DNA of 64,000 nt from Sinomicrobium weinanense (GCF_018863395.1 NZ_JAHKRR010000002.1:558001-622000), one strand, 5' to 3'; shown: positions 34,424-43,052, numbered from the stretch's first letter. Program-made: numbers and translations. Notes: generated from the sequence alone by a model not told the origin.

Positions 34424-35299
34424 CTATTTGTATTTCTTCACAAATTCCGAGGGCGTTAAACCGGTTTTCTGCTTGAACAGGCGGGAAAAATAAGCGTAGT
34501 CCTCATAGCCGAGTTGTCTTGCAATATCAGAAAAGGCATTTGGCGAATGTACCAGCAAGCGTTTGGCTTCCAGCATCACCCGCTCGATGATAAGGTCGGA
34601 AGTGGTTTTTTGAAGTGAAGTTTTGACCATGCGATTAAGGTGCTTGGGACTAACATGCATCATCTCCGCATAGGCCGAAGCTAATTTTTCTGTGGTATAA
34701 TGCCTTTCGATCAACTTCTCCAGTTGCCTTATTTTTCGTGTATAGGCTACGGGAACGGCCGTTTTTTCCGCACCACTTTGAAGGTACAGACGGCTCAGAT
34801 CTATATATAACAGGTCCAGCAGGCTTACTATTCGCTGCATCTTGCGCAGGTTCTCCTCCCGGTATTCGGACAAGATCTCTTCGAAATAACGGGTCATTTC
34901 AGAGGTTTCGGCAGTGTTCAGCAGCAGGTATGGCGGGTTCTGCGTCGAAAAATAGAAGGGAAAATTGTTTACGGGCCGGTTGATATAGTGCATTTCGTAA
35001 AATTCCTGGGTATGGAAGAGTACATAACCATCGGTATCTTCTGTAAATTGCCAGTGGTGGACCTGCCCCGGATACATCAAAAAAACACTGCCGGGTTTGA
35101 TCTCATACGAATTAAAATCAATTTCATGGGTGCCCCTCCCCTGCGTAAAGAGCACGACGACAAAAAAGTTGTGTTTGTGAGGGATGGTAATGGTTTTGTG
35201 AAAATTGTCTGAATGCCTGCGAAAAGTGTCTATATAGAAATAGGGGTAGGACTTCTCCTGTTCGAATTCGCCGATATGTAATACCTGGATATTTTTCAT
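34424..35299 (-). CDS. AraC-family transcriptional regulator
   Basis: A 291-residue protein with an N-terminal cupin-type sensing domain (about 1-150, with KPGSVFLMYPGQVHHW) and a C-terminal double helix-turn-helix (about 195-291). The AraC signature is clear near the end: FSDIARQLGYEDYAYFSRLF, then KQKTGLTPSEF. It probably binds a small ligand and activates a catabolic or stress operon, but no target is evident. It converges with tsaD and is divergent from the DUF983 gene. Confidence 0.9.
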   Translation of the reverse strand: MKNIQVLHIGEFEQEKSYPYFYIDTFRRHSDNFHKTITIPHKHNFFVVVLFTQGRGTHEIDFNSYEIKPGSVFLMYPGQVHHWQFTEDTDGYVLFHTQEFYEMHYINRPVNNFPFYFSTQNPPYLLLNTAETSEMTRYFEEILSEYREENLRKMQRIVSLLDLLYIDLSRLYLQSGAEKTAVPVAYTRKIRQLEKLIERHYTTEKLASAYAEMMHVSPKHLNRMVKTSLQKTTSDLIIERVMLEAKRLLVHSPNAFSDIARQLGYEDYAYFSRLFKQKTGLTPSEFVKKYK

Positions 35300-35399
35300 C
35301 TCCTTTATCGTGTCTCAAAAGTACAAATTAAAGCGAGAAAAGTGTAATGGTGTTTTTTTATTTTCTTCTCAAATTTGTACCGTAAAAACATTGCAACTC

Positions 35400-35768
35400 A
35401 TGACAGATCTCATCAACCTTATTCGGGGAAAATGTCCAAATTGTGAAAAGGGGAATATTTTTTCTTCCAGGGGAAACGTTTTTCTTTTCCGCATGCCCAG
35501 AATGCATCGCAAATGCGAAAACTGCGGGTATAATTTTGTGCAGGAACCCGGGTATTTTTTCGGTGCCATGTATGTGAGTTATGTGCTCACCATAGCCGAA
35601 ATGATAGCTATCATGGTTATCGTTAAGTTTATGCTGGGACTGGGAAATCTTTATGTGTTCTTTATCGTTGCAGTAGTAGCCGTGGCACTCAGCACCTTTA
35701 ATTTCCGCATGTCCCGTACGATCTGGATGTATATATTCCGGAAAAAGAAGGCCCCGGAACAGACCTAA
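35400..35768 (+). CDS. DUF983 membrane protein
   Basis: 122 residues from ATG 35400; the frame runs upstream to 35310, but those residues overlap promoter-like sequence and lack family likeness. A zinc-ribbon-like pair, CPNC (about 12-15) and CENCGYNF (about 37-44), is followed by two hydrophobic helices (about 53-75 and 80-101) and a basic tail. DUF983 proteins are small inner-membrane proteins of unknown function, in some bacteria encoded near cytochrome oxidase genes. None are present here. Confidence 0.85.
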   Translation: MTDLINLIRGKCPNCEKGNIFSSRGNVFLFRMPRMHRKCENCGYNFVQEPGYFFGAMYVSYVLTIAEMIAIMVIVKFMLGLGNLYVFFIVAVVAVALSTFNFRMSRTIWMYIFRKKKAPEQT

Positions 35769-35796
35769 GTCGAACCCTGTTAAAAAATTCATCAAT

Positions 35797-36318
35797 ATGC
35801 CTGTAACTGTAAAATATATTGTCCTGACCGAAGATCACGCCCACTGGATCATTGACAACACCAAGGCGCAATACCGAAGGCTGTTTGAAGATCATCCGGA
35901 ATATGCAGCGATCAAGGCTCATATCGACAACACGTATGTACTGGAACCCCTTGTAAAAAGCCATAACGATTTCTCCAAACAGATGCTGATGGCCTTTGAG
36001 GATGCCACTCCCCTTGCTTCGGCAGAACTGCTTTCTTCCCTGCCTGACGAAAAAAAGCCGGAAGGAAGCTCAAAGCCGCTTCTCTTTCACAAGATCGTTC
36101 ACAATTCCACGGAAAAAGGACTGCCTGAACTCCTGCATCGGGCAGAAGAGATCGCCAGGCAGCGGAAACACGATGCTTTGGTGGTAAAACTATGGGACAT
36201 AGAGAAAAACCATCAAAAAACAATCCTCGATGCCGGGTTTGAAACACTCGGAACAGAAACCGTAACCATGGGAGGAGCCACCGTAGAACAGTTGTCATTC
36301 CAAAAGAAGGTCGGGTAG
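35797..36318 (+). CDS. GNAT-like protein with degenerate acetyl-CoA site
   Basis: A 173-residue soluble protein 28 bp downstream of the DUF983 gene. The second half (LFHKIVHNSTEKGLPELLHR, then RKHDALVVKLW and ILDAGFETLG) follows the order of a GNAT fold: beta-4, alpha-3, beta-5 and the xLGF-like turn. The R/Q-x-x-G-x-G/A pyrophosphate loop is replaced by NSTEKGL. It may therefore be an inactive or unusual acetyltransferase. I am moderately sure of the fold and unsure of any activity. Confidence 0.6.
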   Translation: MPVTVKYIVLTEDHAHWIIDNTKAQYRRLFEDHPEYAAIKAHIDNTYVLEPLVKSHNDFSKQMLMAFEDATPLASAELLSSLPDEKKPEGSSKPLLFHKIVHNSTEKGLPELLHRAEEIARQRKHDALVVKLWDIEKNHQKTILDAGFETLGTETVTMGGATVEQLSFQKKVG

Positions 36319-36449
36319 TTAAACAAAAGTAAAATTATTTATATTCCCCAAAAAACCAACACCAACTATTGCTTCTGAATTGTCAATGGCATGCTGGTTA
36401 CTTGAAACAATTATTTATATATTCGCACAAACCAGCAGAGTTTGTGCCC

Positions 36450-37160
36450 ATGAACCTATTTTACAGTCCGGACATCAGCGAGGAAGAATCCCGGTTTGTC
36501 TTTGACCGGGAAGAAAGCCGGCATATCGCAAAGGTATTGCGAAAAAAGGAAGGAGACCACATACACCTTACCAATGGCAAAGGGTGGATATTCGAGGCGG
36601 AGATCATCCTGGCCGACATCAAGCACTGTACTGCCCGTATCACCGGAAAAACACAACAGCCTCCACGAACATATGGCCTGCACCTTGCCGTGGCCCCTAC
36701 CAAAATGAACGACCGTTACGAATGGTTCCTTGAAAAAGCCACGGAAATAGGTATTGACGAGATCACCCCGGTGATCTGTGACCATTCCGAAAGGACAAAA
36801 ATAAAACCCGAAAGACTGGAAAGAATCATACAATCGGCCATGAAACAATCCCTCTCGGCCTATCTGCCCAAAGTGAACCCGGCCATGCCGCTGCACAAAT
36901 TTCTGCAACGGCAAACAGAAGGCCAGGTTTTTATAGCGCATTGCGAAGAAGAAGAACGGTTTCTCCTCAAACAAAAGATAACCCCCGGGCAAAACATCAC
37001 AGTTCTTATAGGCCCGGAAGGCGATTTTTCCGGAAAAGAGATCGCCCTGGCCAAAGACAAAGGATATATTCCCGTATCTTTGGGGAATACCCGGTTGAGG
37101 ACAGAGACAGCGGCCATAGTTGCCTGCCATACGGTTGCGCTGATGAACCAGAAAATATAA
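36450..37160 (+). CDS. rsmE: 16S rRNA m3U1498 methyltransferase RsmE
   Basis: 236 residues from ATG 36450 (MNLFYSPDISEEESRFVFDR); an upstream frame from 36369 adds nothing family-like. The N-terminal PUA-like RNA-binding part has ESRHIAKVLRKKEGD. The C-terminal SPOUT knot has VLIGPEGDFSGKEI and SLGNTRLRTETAAI. It methylates U1498 in the decoding region of 16S rRNA. A DUF4159 gene follows 106 bp downstream. Confidence 0.95.
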   Translation: MNLFYSPDISEEESRFVFDREESRHIAKVLRKKEGDHIHLTNGKGWIFEAEIILADIKHCTARITGKTQQPPRTYGLHLAVAPTKMNDRYEWFLEKATEIGIDEITPVICDHSERTKIKPERLERIIQSAMKQSLSAYLPKVNPAMPLHKFLQRQTEGQVFIAHCEEEERFLLKQKITPGQNITVLIGPEGDFSGKEIALAKDKGYIPVSLGNTRLRTETAAIVACHTVALMNQKI

Positions 37161-37164
37161 TCCC

Positions 37165-37213
37165 TGTAAAGATGCGCAGCCTGCCCCGATTTTTCGGGGG
37201 CCATGCGTTTCTA
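37165..37213. repeat. degenerate GTAGAGACGC-family dyad with internal CCCCGA hairpin
   Basis: The outer ends TGTAAAGATGCGCA (from 37165) and TGCGTTTCTA (to 37213) are eroded versions of the perfect dyad at 19934-19973. Inside lies an exact hairpin, CCCCGA-TTTT-TCGGGG (37184-37199). It immediately follows rsmE and may terminate it. Confidence 0.6.
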
Positions 37214-37266
37214 TCGGGTATGGTGTTATATTACGAAAAACAAACAGCAGAATCATTCATCATATA

Positions 37267-37908
37267 ATGCGTAAGATCATATTCATCCCTATTTTTTTCC
37301 TGAGCAGTTTCCTACACGCCCAGGAGGTCGCCCTATTGAAATATGGCGGCGGGGGCGACTGGTATGCCAATCCTACTGCCCTGCCCAACCTCATCGCGTT
37401 CTGCAATAGTGAACTGGGCACGGGTATCAGCAAAAACTTTCAAACGGTGGAAGCCGGCAGCATGGATATTTTCCAGTATCCCTTTCTCCACATGACCGGG
37501 CATGGCAACGTCTTTTTCACCCGGGAGGAGGCAGAAAACCTCCACACTTACCTTCTTTCCGGCGGTTTTCTGCATATCGACGACAATTACGGAATGAAGC
37601 CTTACCTGGAAAAAGAACTCCTCAAGATCTTCCCGGATAAAGAATGGGAGGAACTTCCTGCCAATCACCCTATATTCCACCAAAAATTCCGGTTTCCAAA
37701 CGGACTCCCTAAAATACACGAGCACGACAACAAGCCCCCTCAGGCTTTCGGGTATTTCCACGAGGGAAGACTGATACTCCTCTTTACCCACGAAACCGAC
37801 CTGGGCGACGGCTGGGAAGACCCCGAAGTACATAATGATCCCGAGGAAATCCGGCAAAAAGCCCTGAGAATGGGTGCCAATATTATCCAGTTTGTCTTTG
37901 AGAATTGA
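37267..37908 (+). CDS. DUF4159 domain protein, exported
   Basis: A 213-residue protein with signal peptide MRKIIFIPIFFLSSFLHAQ. The mature part matches DUF4159: KYGGGGDWYANPTALPNLI, FLHMTGHGNVFF, GGFLHIDDNYG and the late LFTHETDLGDGWED. The fold resembles a glutamine-amidotransferase-like alpha/beta domain; the activity is unknown. It follows rsmE, a pairing I recall from other flavobacteria. Confidence 0.85.
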   Translation: MRKIIFIPIFFLSSFLHAQEVALLKYGGGGDWYANPTALPNLIAFCNSELGTGISKNFQTVEAGSMDIFQYPFLHMTGHGNVFFTREEAENLHTYLLSGGFLHIDDNYGMKPYLEKELLKIFPDKEWEELPANHPIFHQKFRFPNGLPKIHEHDNKPPQAFGYFHEGRLILLFTHETDLGDGWEDPEVHNDPEEIRQKALRMGANIIQFVFEN

Positions 37909-37913
37909 TCTTC

Positions 37914-37969
37914 CGGTTGCCGGTTACGGGTTACGGGTTTAAAATTCAACTGGCAACTGGCAACCGGCA
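37914..37969. repeat. inverted heptad array 3' of DUF4159 gene
   Basis: Eight heptads in one register: CGGTTGC, CGGTTAC, GGGTTAC, GGGTTTA, AAATTCA, ACTGGCA, ACTGGCA, ACCGGCA. CCGGTTGCC (37913-37921) pairs with GGCAACCGG (37959-37967). It starts within six bases of the DUF4159 stop. Confidence 0.8.
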
Positions 37970-38015
37970 CCTGTCATTTTAACAAAACCAGTGCCCCAAA
38001 AATACTACGATTGCT

Positions 38016-38023
38016 TACTTTTG
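38016..38023 (+). promoter_or_regulatory. -7 promoter element of the Cys/His-rich gene
   Basis: TACTTTTG matches TAnnTTTG exactly but ends only four bases before the GTG at 38028. Either the mRNA is leaderless or nearly so, or translation starts further in. Confidence 0.5.
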
Positions 38024-38027
38024 CCCT

Positions 38028-38390
38028 GTGAAACACAGCTTTCTCATACTGGCCCTTGTGATCTGCTTCAGACCTGCATTTCCTTTCCTGGAATATGCAG
38101 CTAACTACGATTATATCAGCAAGGTGCTCTGTATAAACAAAGACAGGCCGGAAGTGCATTGTTACGGCAAATGTTACCTGATGAAAGCCGTAAAGAAAGA
38201 GAGCCAAAACGACCACGGAGACAAGCCCGCCACAAAATTCGAATACCAGTTACTCTATGTCCATGACAGGGAAGAGCCTACCCCGGTTCATTTCAGTTAT
38301 GTCCATACGATCCACACGCCTTATCCTCCGGAAAATTACACTTCCCGCTTCGGGAAAAGCCCGCTTAAACCTCCGATCGTATTGCTTTAA
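38028..38390 (+). CDS. small Cys/His-rich exported protein of unknown function
   Basis: 120 residues from GTG 38028, with a hydrophobic N-terminal segment (MKHSFLILALVICFRPAFPF). A short motif follows: C35-INKDRPEVH44-C45-YGK-C49-YLMKA. The C-terminal half is His/Tyr/Pro-rich (HDREEP, HFSYVHTIH). The Cys/His arrangement suggests metal binding, possibly copper. I recall similar N-K-D-x-P-x-x-x-C-x-G-K-C-Y-L proteins in Bacteroidota metal loci but cannot name the family. A coiled-coil lipoprotein gene follows 83 bp downstream. Confidence 0.65.
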   Translation: MKHSFLILALVICFRPAFPFLEYAANYDYISKVLCINKDRPEVHCYGKCYLMKAVKKESQNDHGDKPATKFEYQLLYVHDREEPTPVHFSYVHTIHTPYPPENYTSRFGKSPLKPPIVLL

Positions 38391-38473
38391 ATTACCGGTT
38401 TTCCTTGTTTCTCTTTCTGGCCTTCAGAAAGACTGCCTTATAATTATATTCAAAACCAAAAATAATTTTTGCA

Positions 38474-38911
38474 ATGAAATTTTTCAATAGCCCTGTAATA
38501 CTGATCGCAATATTTACCGTAACCACTGCGTGTACCACAAAACCATCTAAAGAAGCCCGGGAGTTCCAAACCCTGTTTGACGAGGTGATCGTTATCCATG
38601 ACGAAGTTATGCCCCAAATGGGCAAACTGAACACGCTGGGACAACAACTGAAAAAAGAAGCAGACACTACAACCGCTGCTTATACCGAAGCCGCGGAAGG
38701 CCTCAAAAAATCTCACAAGGTCATGATGGACTGGATGAAAGACTTCAGCGAAAAATTCCCTTATGACGATGCGCCCCTGAAGGACAAGACCCCGGAGGAG
38801 ATCACTCAAAAGATCGCCCTTCTAAAGTCTGAAAAAGAAGAAATGAGCGAACTCAGGGATCTCGTCAACCAGAGCATCGAAAAGGCCGAAAGGCTTCTGG
38901 AAAAGAAATAG
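38474..38911 (+). CDS. small coiled-coil lipoprotein (often mislabelled viral A-type inclusion protein)
   Basis: A 145-residue protein with a signal peptide ending TTAC (Cys20), a loose lipobox, so probably an outer-membrane lipoprotein facing the periplasm. The rest is almost entirely alpha-helical, with long amphipathic helices (about 28-80 and 105-143) and a Met-rich stretch, HDEVMPQMG and HKVMMDWM. Paired His and Met residues could bind copper, which would suit the neighbouring Cys/His-rich protein; that is inference. Flavobacterial homologues are often named viral A-type inclusion protein, which has no basis in the sequence. Confidence 0.7.
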   Translation: MKFFNSPVILIAIFTVTTACTTKPSKEAREFQTLFDEVIVIHDEVMPQMGKLNTLGQQLKKEADTTTAAYTEAAEGLKKSHKVMMDWMKDFSEKFPYDDAPLKDKTPEEITQKIALLKSEKEEMSELRDLVNQSIEKAERLLEKK

Positions 38912-38940
38912 CTTATAAAACCATAGTCACCAAAAACACA

Positions 38941-38993
38941 CAAAGCACATAAGCAGGAACAATAGCTCTGTTCGTTTCTGCTTATGTGCTTTG
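38941..38993. terminator. 16-bp perfect hairpin between converging lipoprotein gene and lysA
   Basis: CAAAGCACATAAGCAG (38941-38956) pairs exactly with CTGCTTATGTGCTTTG (38978-38993). It lies between two converging stops and can act in both directions; no long T-run follows on either strand. Confidence 0.65.
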
Positions 38994-39020
38994 CAATGCT
39001 GTTATTTCGGTATATTTCTA

Positions 39021-40280
39021 TTATTTGTCTTTTATCATCACAGCCTCTTCCCCTACCTTATTGCTCTCCGGAAGCAGCACGTCTACCTCTACCTGATTCC
39101 TGACCAGGTCTTCAAAGGTTTCCCTTTTTCGTATGAGGTGAGCTTCGCCTTTATACCACAACACCTCGGCAGGCCTGAAGCGCGAATTATAATTGCTCGC
39201 CATGGTAAAGCAATAGGCCCCGGCATTCTTAAAGCACAGGATATCCCCTTCGGTGATCTGGGCGATCCGGCGGTTGTTGGCAAAGGTATCTGTCTCACAG
39301 ATATATCCTACTACCGAATAAAAACGGTCCCTGCCACCGGGGTTGGAAATATTGACGATCTCGTGCTGTGCCCCGTAGAGCATAGGCCGGATCAAATGGT
39401 TGAATCCGGTATCCACTCCCGCAAAAACCGTGGAAGTGGTTTGTTTCACCACGTTGACCTCGGCCAGGAAATACCCCGCTTCACTGACCAGGAATTTACC
39501 GGGCTCGAAGGCAAGGGCCAGGTCTTTGCCATATTCCTTGCAGAAGTCGTTAAACCTTTTGGTGAGCTTTTTACCCAGTTCTTCAATATTGGTCTCGATA
39601 TCCCCTTCTTTGTAGGGCACCTTGAACCCGCTTCCGAAATCGATAAAATCGAGGTCTTTAAACTGTTTTGCAGTTTCAAAGAGAATTTCCGAAGCGTAGA
39701 GGAACACCTCTATATCCAGAATATCGCTCCCGGTATGCATATGGATACCGTTAATGTGCATATTCGTGTTTTCGGCAATACGCAGAAGATGCGGTATCTG
39801 GTGTATACTTATCCCGAACTTGGAATCGATATGCCCTACGGAAATATTTGTATTCCCTCCGGCCATCACATGAGGATTGATACGGATACACACAGGAATA
39901 TCGGGATGTTTGGTACCGAATTGTTCCAGTATGGAAAGATTGTCTATATTGATCTGCACGCCCAGTGCAGCCACCTCCTCGATCTCCTCGAGAGAAACCC
40001 CGTTGGGCGTAAAAATAATGTCTTCCGGCTTAAACCCGGCCTGCAATCCCAACTGTACTTCCTGCACGGAAACCGTATCCAGGCCGCTCCCAAGATTGTT
40101 CAGCAGCTTTAAAACGGAAATATTGGAAAGTGCCTTGGCTGCATAATTCACTCTCAGGTTTTTCACCTTGCCGAAAGCCCCGGTCAGTCTCTGGTATTGC
40201 GATATGATCTTTTCTGCATCATATACGTAGACCGGATTTCCAAACTCACGGGCTATATGCAATAAGTCTTGATTGTTCAT
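39021..40280 (-). CDS. lysA: diaminopimelate decarboxylase
   Basis: A 419-residue fold-type III PLP enzyme. The PLP lysine is Lys49 in VNYAAKALSN. HMHTGSDI, DFGSGF and the active-site CETDTF (Cys at the barrel/domain interface) are present. It converts meso-diaminopimelate to L-lysine, the last step of lysine synthesis. It is monocistronic, with a TATATTTG promoter element about 45 bases upstream, and divergent from sucC. Confidence 0.94.
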   Translation of the reverse strand: MNNQDLLHIAREFGNPVYVYDAEKIISQYQRLTGAFGKVKNLRVNYAAKALSNISVLKLLNNLGSGLDTVSVQEVQLGLQAGFKPEDIIFTPNGVSLEEIEEVAALGVQINIDNLSILEQFGTKHPDIPVCIRINPHVMAGGNTNISVGHIDSKFGISIHQIPHLLRIAENTNMHINGIHMHTGSDILDIEVFLYASEILFETAKQFKDLDFIDFGSGFKVPYKEGDIETNIEELGKKLTKRFNDFCKEYGKDLALAFEPGKFLVSEAGYFLAEVNVVKQTTSTVFAGVDTGFNHLIRPMLYGAQHEIVNISNPGGRDRFYSVVGYICETDTFANNRRIAQITEGDILCFKNAGAYCFTMASNYNSRFRPAEVLWYKGEAHLIRKRETFEDLVRNQVEVDVLLPESNKVGEEAVMIKDK

Positions 40281-40325
40281 ATCTAAAAAATAGTGTTAGT
40301 GTCTTGTTTCGTCTGTTTAAGCCCA

Positions 40326-40333
40326 CAAATATA
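40326..40333 (-). promoter_or_regulatory. lysA: lysA -7 promoter element
   Basis: On the minus strand this reads TATATTTG, fitting TAnnTTTG, 46 bases from the lysA ATG. Confidence 0.55.
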
Positions 40334-40566
40334 AGGCATTAGACCTGTTCCCGGGAAAAAATAGCAATCAAAAACATAAAAAACGAACATTTTGTTAAAA
40401 AACAAACAACTCATTTTATAAGACCATCCTTTTAAAAACCCGTTTTTTACATCTGGAACATTCACTTCTGAAGATCAATATTTTATCTTCCGAAAGACAA
40501 AATACAGCAATTTTTGCGTCAATTCAAAAAAATACATTTAAGCTGGCGTAATTATACCAGGTTTCC

Positions 40567-40574
40567 TATTTTTG
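40567..40574 (+). promoter_or_regulatory. sucC: sucC -7 promoter element
   Basis: TATTTTTG fits TAnnTTTG. It implies a 5' leader of about 110 bases that contains a complete heptad array. Confidence 0.55.
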
Positions 40575-40587
40575 TCACTCGTTAAAA

Positions 40588-40667
40588 AGTTAGAAGTCGG
40601 AAGTCAGAAATCGGAAGTAGAATTGATCTGCCTACAAAACTTCGGACTCCGGACATCGGATTCAGAC
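40588..40667. repeat. two-armed heptad array in the sucC 5' leader
   Basis: The left arm reads AGTTAGA, AGTCGGA, AGTCAGA, AATCGGA, AGTAGAA. The right arm (from 40640) reads CTTCGGA, CTCCGGA, CATCGGA, TTCAGAC. The right-arm words are near complements of the left, so the leader could fold into a hairpin. Confidence 0.7.
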
Positions 40668-40692
40668 CCAAAAAACAAACATATTTGAAGTT

Positions 40693-41886
40693 ATGAATTT
40701 ACACGAATATCAGGGAAAAGAAATATTAGCCAGTTTCGGCGTCAGGGTACAACGGGGCATTGTGGCCCACAACCCGCAGGAAGCCGTTACTGCTGCCAAG
40801 CAGCTCACTCAGGAAACAGGAACCGGATGGCACGTTATCAAGGCCCAGGTACATGCAGGAGGCCGTGGTAAGGGTGGCGGTGTAAAACTGGCCAAGGACC
40901 TGAAACAGGTAGAAGAACTGGCAGAACAGATCATAGGGATGAACCTGGTCACCCCCCAGACGTCTGCCGAAGGAAAAAAAGTACATCAGGTATTGGTTGC
41001 AGAAGATGTGTACTACCCGGGAGACAGTGAAACTTCTGAGTTCTATATGTCAGTACTCCTCGACCGTGCCAAGGGAAAGAACATGATCATGTACTCTACC
41101 GAAGGAGGGATGGACATTGAGCAGGTGGCCGAAAAGACACCTCACCTCATCTTTACGGAAGAGGTCGACCCATCGGTAGGCATACTGCCTTTCCAGGCCA
41201 GAAGAGTAGCTTTTAACCTCGGACTTAGCGGAAACGCCTTTAAGGAAATGGTAAAATTCGTAAGCGCGCTCTATACTGCTTACACCAAATCCGATGCTTC
41301 CCTGTTTGAGATCAACCCGGTATTAAAGACCTCCGACGATAAGATCATGGCTGTCGATGCCAAGGTTACCCTGGACGACAACGCCCTGTTCCGTCATAAA
41401 AATTACGCGGAAATGCGCGACCTCCGCGAAGAAAACCCCATCGAAGTGGAAGCCAAGGCCGTAGGGCTGAACTACGTGGACCTGGACGGTAACGTAGGAT
41501 GTATGGTAAACGGCGCCGGATTGGCCATGGCCACGATGGACCTGATCAAACAGGCCGGTGGGGAGCCTGCTAACTTCCTCGATGTTGGAGGTACTGCAGA
41601 TGCCAAACGCGTGGAAACTGCTTTCCGTATTATCCTGAAAGACCCGAACGTAAAAGCCATCCTGATCAACATCTTCGGTGGTATTGTTCGTTGCGACCGT
41701 GTGGCCCAGGGTATCGTAGATGCCTATAAGAACATGGGAGATGCCATCCAGGTGCCGATCATCGTTCGCCTTCAGGGGACCAATGCAGAGATCGCCAAGG
41801 AACTTATCGACAATTCCGGACTGGCCGTACACTCTGCCGTACAGTTCCAGGAAGCTGCCGACAAGGTTAAAGAAGTATTGAACTAA
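40693..41886 (+). CDS. sucC: succinyl-CoA synthetase (ADP-forming) beta subunit
   Basis: A 397-residue protein of normal length. The opening MNLHEYQGKEILASFGV, the ATP-grasp stretch HVIKAQVHAGGRGKGGGVKL, LFEINPV and the C-terminal ligase domain (MVNGAGLAMATMDLI, IFGGIVRCD) are complete. With the alpha subunit SucD it interconverts succinyl-CoA and succinate with ATP formation in the TCA cycle. No sucD is adjacent, so the subunits are encoded apart here. A terminator follows within 30 bases. Confidence 0.97.
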   Translation: MNLHEYQGKEILASFGVRVQRGIVAHNPQEAVTAAKQLTQETGTGWHVIKAQVHAGGRGKGGGVKLAKDLKQVEELAEQIIGMNLVTPQTSAEGKKVHQVLVAEDVYYPGDSETSEFYMSVLLDRAKGKNMIMYSTEGGMDIEQVAEKTPHLIFTEEVDPSVGILPFQARRVAFNLGLSGNAFKEMVKFVSALYTAYTKSDASLFEINPVLKTSDDKIMAVDAKVTLDDNALFRHKNYAEMRDLREENPIEVEAKAVGLNYVDLDGNVGCMVNGAGLAMATMDLIKQAGGEPANFLDVGGTADAKRVETAFRIILKDPNVKAILINIFGGIVRCDRVAQGIVDAYKNMGDAIQVPIIVRLQGTNAEIAKELIDNSGLAVHSAVQFQEAADKVKEVLN

Positions 41887-41914
41887 GCCTCTTCAGGTCA
41901 TAAAATAAATTCGG

Positions 41915-41947
41915 ACTCCCGGGAAAATAATTTCCGGGAGTTTTTGT
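41915..41947 (+). terminator. rho-independent terminator of sucC
   Basis: ACTCCCGGGAAA and TTTCCGGGAGT pair with a single bulged G around a short A/T loop, followed directly by TTTTTGTTTT. Confidence 0.8.
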
Positions 41948-42049
41948 TTTACATATATAGATCATGTGCCAATTTAACTACATCAACCTAATCTCAAAAG
42001 AGAAAAATTTAAATCATTTTAAAACAACCTATCGCAATTCCAACCTTCC

Positions 42050-42451
42050 ATGAACACCAAAAAAGAAAAACTGAGCCTGCTCGCGGATATGATCGCCCTG
42101 GCCAGGACCGATGGTGACATCAAAGACATCGAATACCGTTTTCTCCTTACCGTAGCCGAACAGTTGGGCATAGCAAAAAAGACCCTTGACAGCCTCTTCA
42201 CCCAAAAAGTAGAACAGGTGCCCCTGAAACCCGAGTCCGAACGCATTTTACAGTTTCACCGGTTGGTTCTGCTCATGAATGTAGACCAGTCGTCCAGCCC
42301 AGGTGAGATTGACAAGATCAAGGACCTCGGCATCCATATGGGGCTTAATCCCCAGGCTACGGACAAAATACTGGAAATTATGCACCGGTACCCGAACAAG
42401 GTAGTCCCTCCGGATGTACTTATCCGGATCTTTAAAACACACTACAATTGA
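42050..42451 (+). CDS. TerB-like small helical protein
   Basis: A 133-residue all-helical protein beginning MNTKKEKLSLLADMIALART. An acidic segment, DGDIKDIEYRFLLTVAEQLG, has the D-G-x-I/E pattern of TerB/DjlA-type metal-binding domains. Flavobacterial homologues are sometimes called excinuclease ABC subunit B, but there is no helicase motif and the length is far too short. The role is unknown. It stands between the sucC terminator and hsp20. Confidence 0.7.
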   Translation: MNTKKEKLSLLADMIALARTDGDIKDIEYRFLLTVAEQLGIAKKTLDSLFTQKVEQVPLKPESERILQFHRLVLLMNVDQSSSPGEIDKIKDLGIHMGLNPQATDKILEIMHRYPNKVVPPDVLIRIFKTHYN

Positions 42452-42589
42452 TTCGAAACTGACATTATGACACTAAAATTTGATACATCTATGTCATAAT
42501 GTCCTGAAATCAGGATTGGAACTGCATTTGCTATTTACCGGTTGAAACAACAAATAAAAAGTGTCGAACCTTAAAAAAACAATAGCATT

Positions 42590-43018
42590 ATGAAACTGGT
42601 AAAAAGAAATAACGATGTTTGGTTCCCTTCTTTCTTCGACGAATTCCTCAAGCCTGACTGGCTAGGCGGAATACAAAATTTCAATTCACATGTTCCGGCC
42701 GTGAACATCAGGGAAACCGATAAAGATTTTGTCCTGGAATTAGTAGTTCCGGGCAAGAGCAAGGAAGATTTCAACATTGAAGTGGACGACAAGGTACTGA
42801 CCGTTTCTTCCGAACACAAAGAAGAAAAGAAAGATGAAAATGACAAATACACCCGCAGGGAGTTCAGTCACTTCGCTTTTCAAAGGTCATTCAACCTGCC
42901 GGACAGTGTAAACGAAGAAGACATCAACGCTGCTTACGAGAACGGAATACTTAAACTCACCCTTCCGAAGCGCGACGAAGCATTGCCCAAACCCAAAAAA
43001 GTCATCGAGATTTCATAA
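42590..43018 (+). CDS. Hsp20/alpha-crystallin small heat-shock protein
   Basis: A 142-residue protein with a variable N-terminus (SFFDEFLKPDWLGG) and an alpha-crystallin domain (about 38-130): VPAVNIRETDKDFVLELVVPG when read through, ending in GILKLTLPKR. A short tail with KPKKVIEIS carries the I-x-I-like oligomer motif (IEI). It is an ATP-independent holdase for unfolding proteins. It is expressed alone and followed by a strong terminator. Confidence 0.95.
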   Translation: MKLVKRNNDVWFPSFFDEFLKPDWLGGIQNFNSHVPAVNIRETDKDFVLELVVPGKSKEDFNIEVDDKVLTVSSEHKEEKKDENDKYTRREFSHFAFQRSFNLPDSVNEEDINAAYENGILKLTLPKRDEALPKPKKVIEIS

Positions 43019-43052
43019 CTTTAATTGAGTTGGTTAGTTAATTGGTTTTTAG

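Larger units (their letters stand above)
40281..40692. other. divergent lysA / sucC control region
   Basis: This 412-bp gap has no gene. It holds the lysA -7 box (40326-40333, minus), an AT-rich section, the sucC -7 box (40567-40574) and a heptad array in the sucC leader (40588-40667). It is the only array in the window lying 5' of genes on both sides. Confidence 0.65.

Noticed and set aside
42050-42451. Excinuclease UvrB
   Set aside because: Far too short and without helicase motifs; TerB-like helices fit better.
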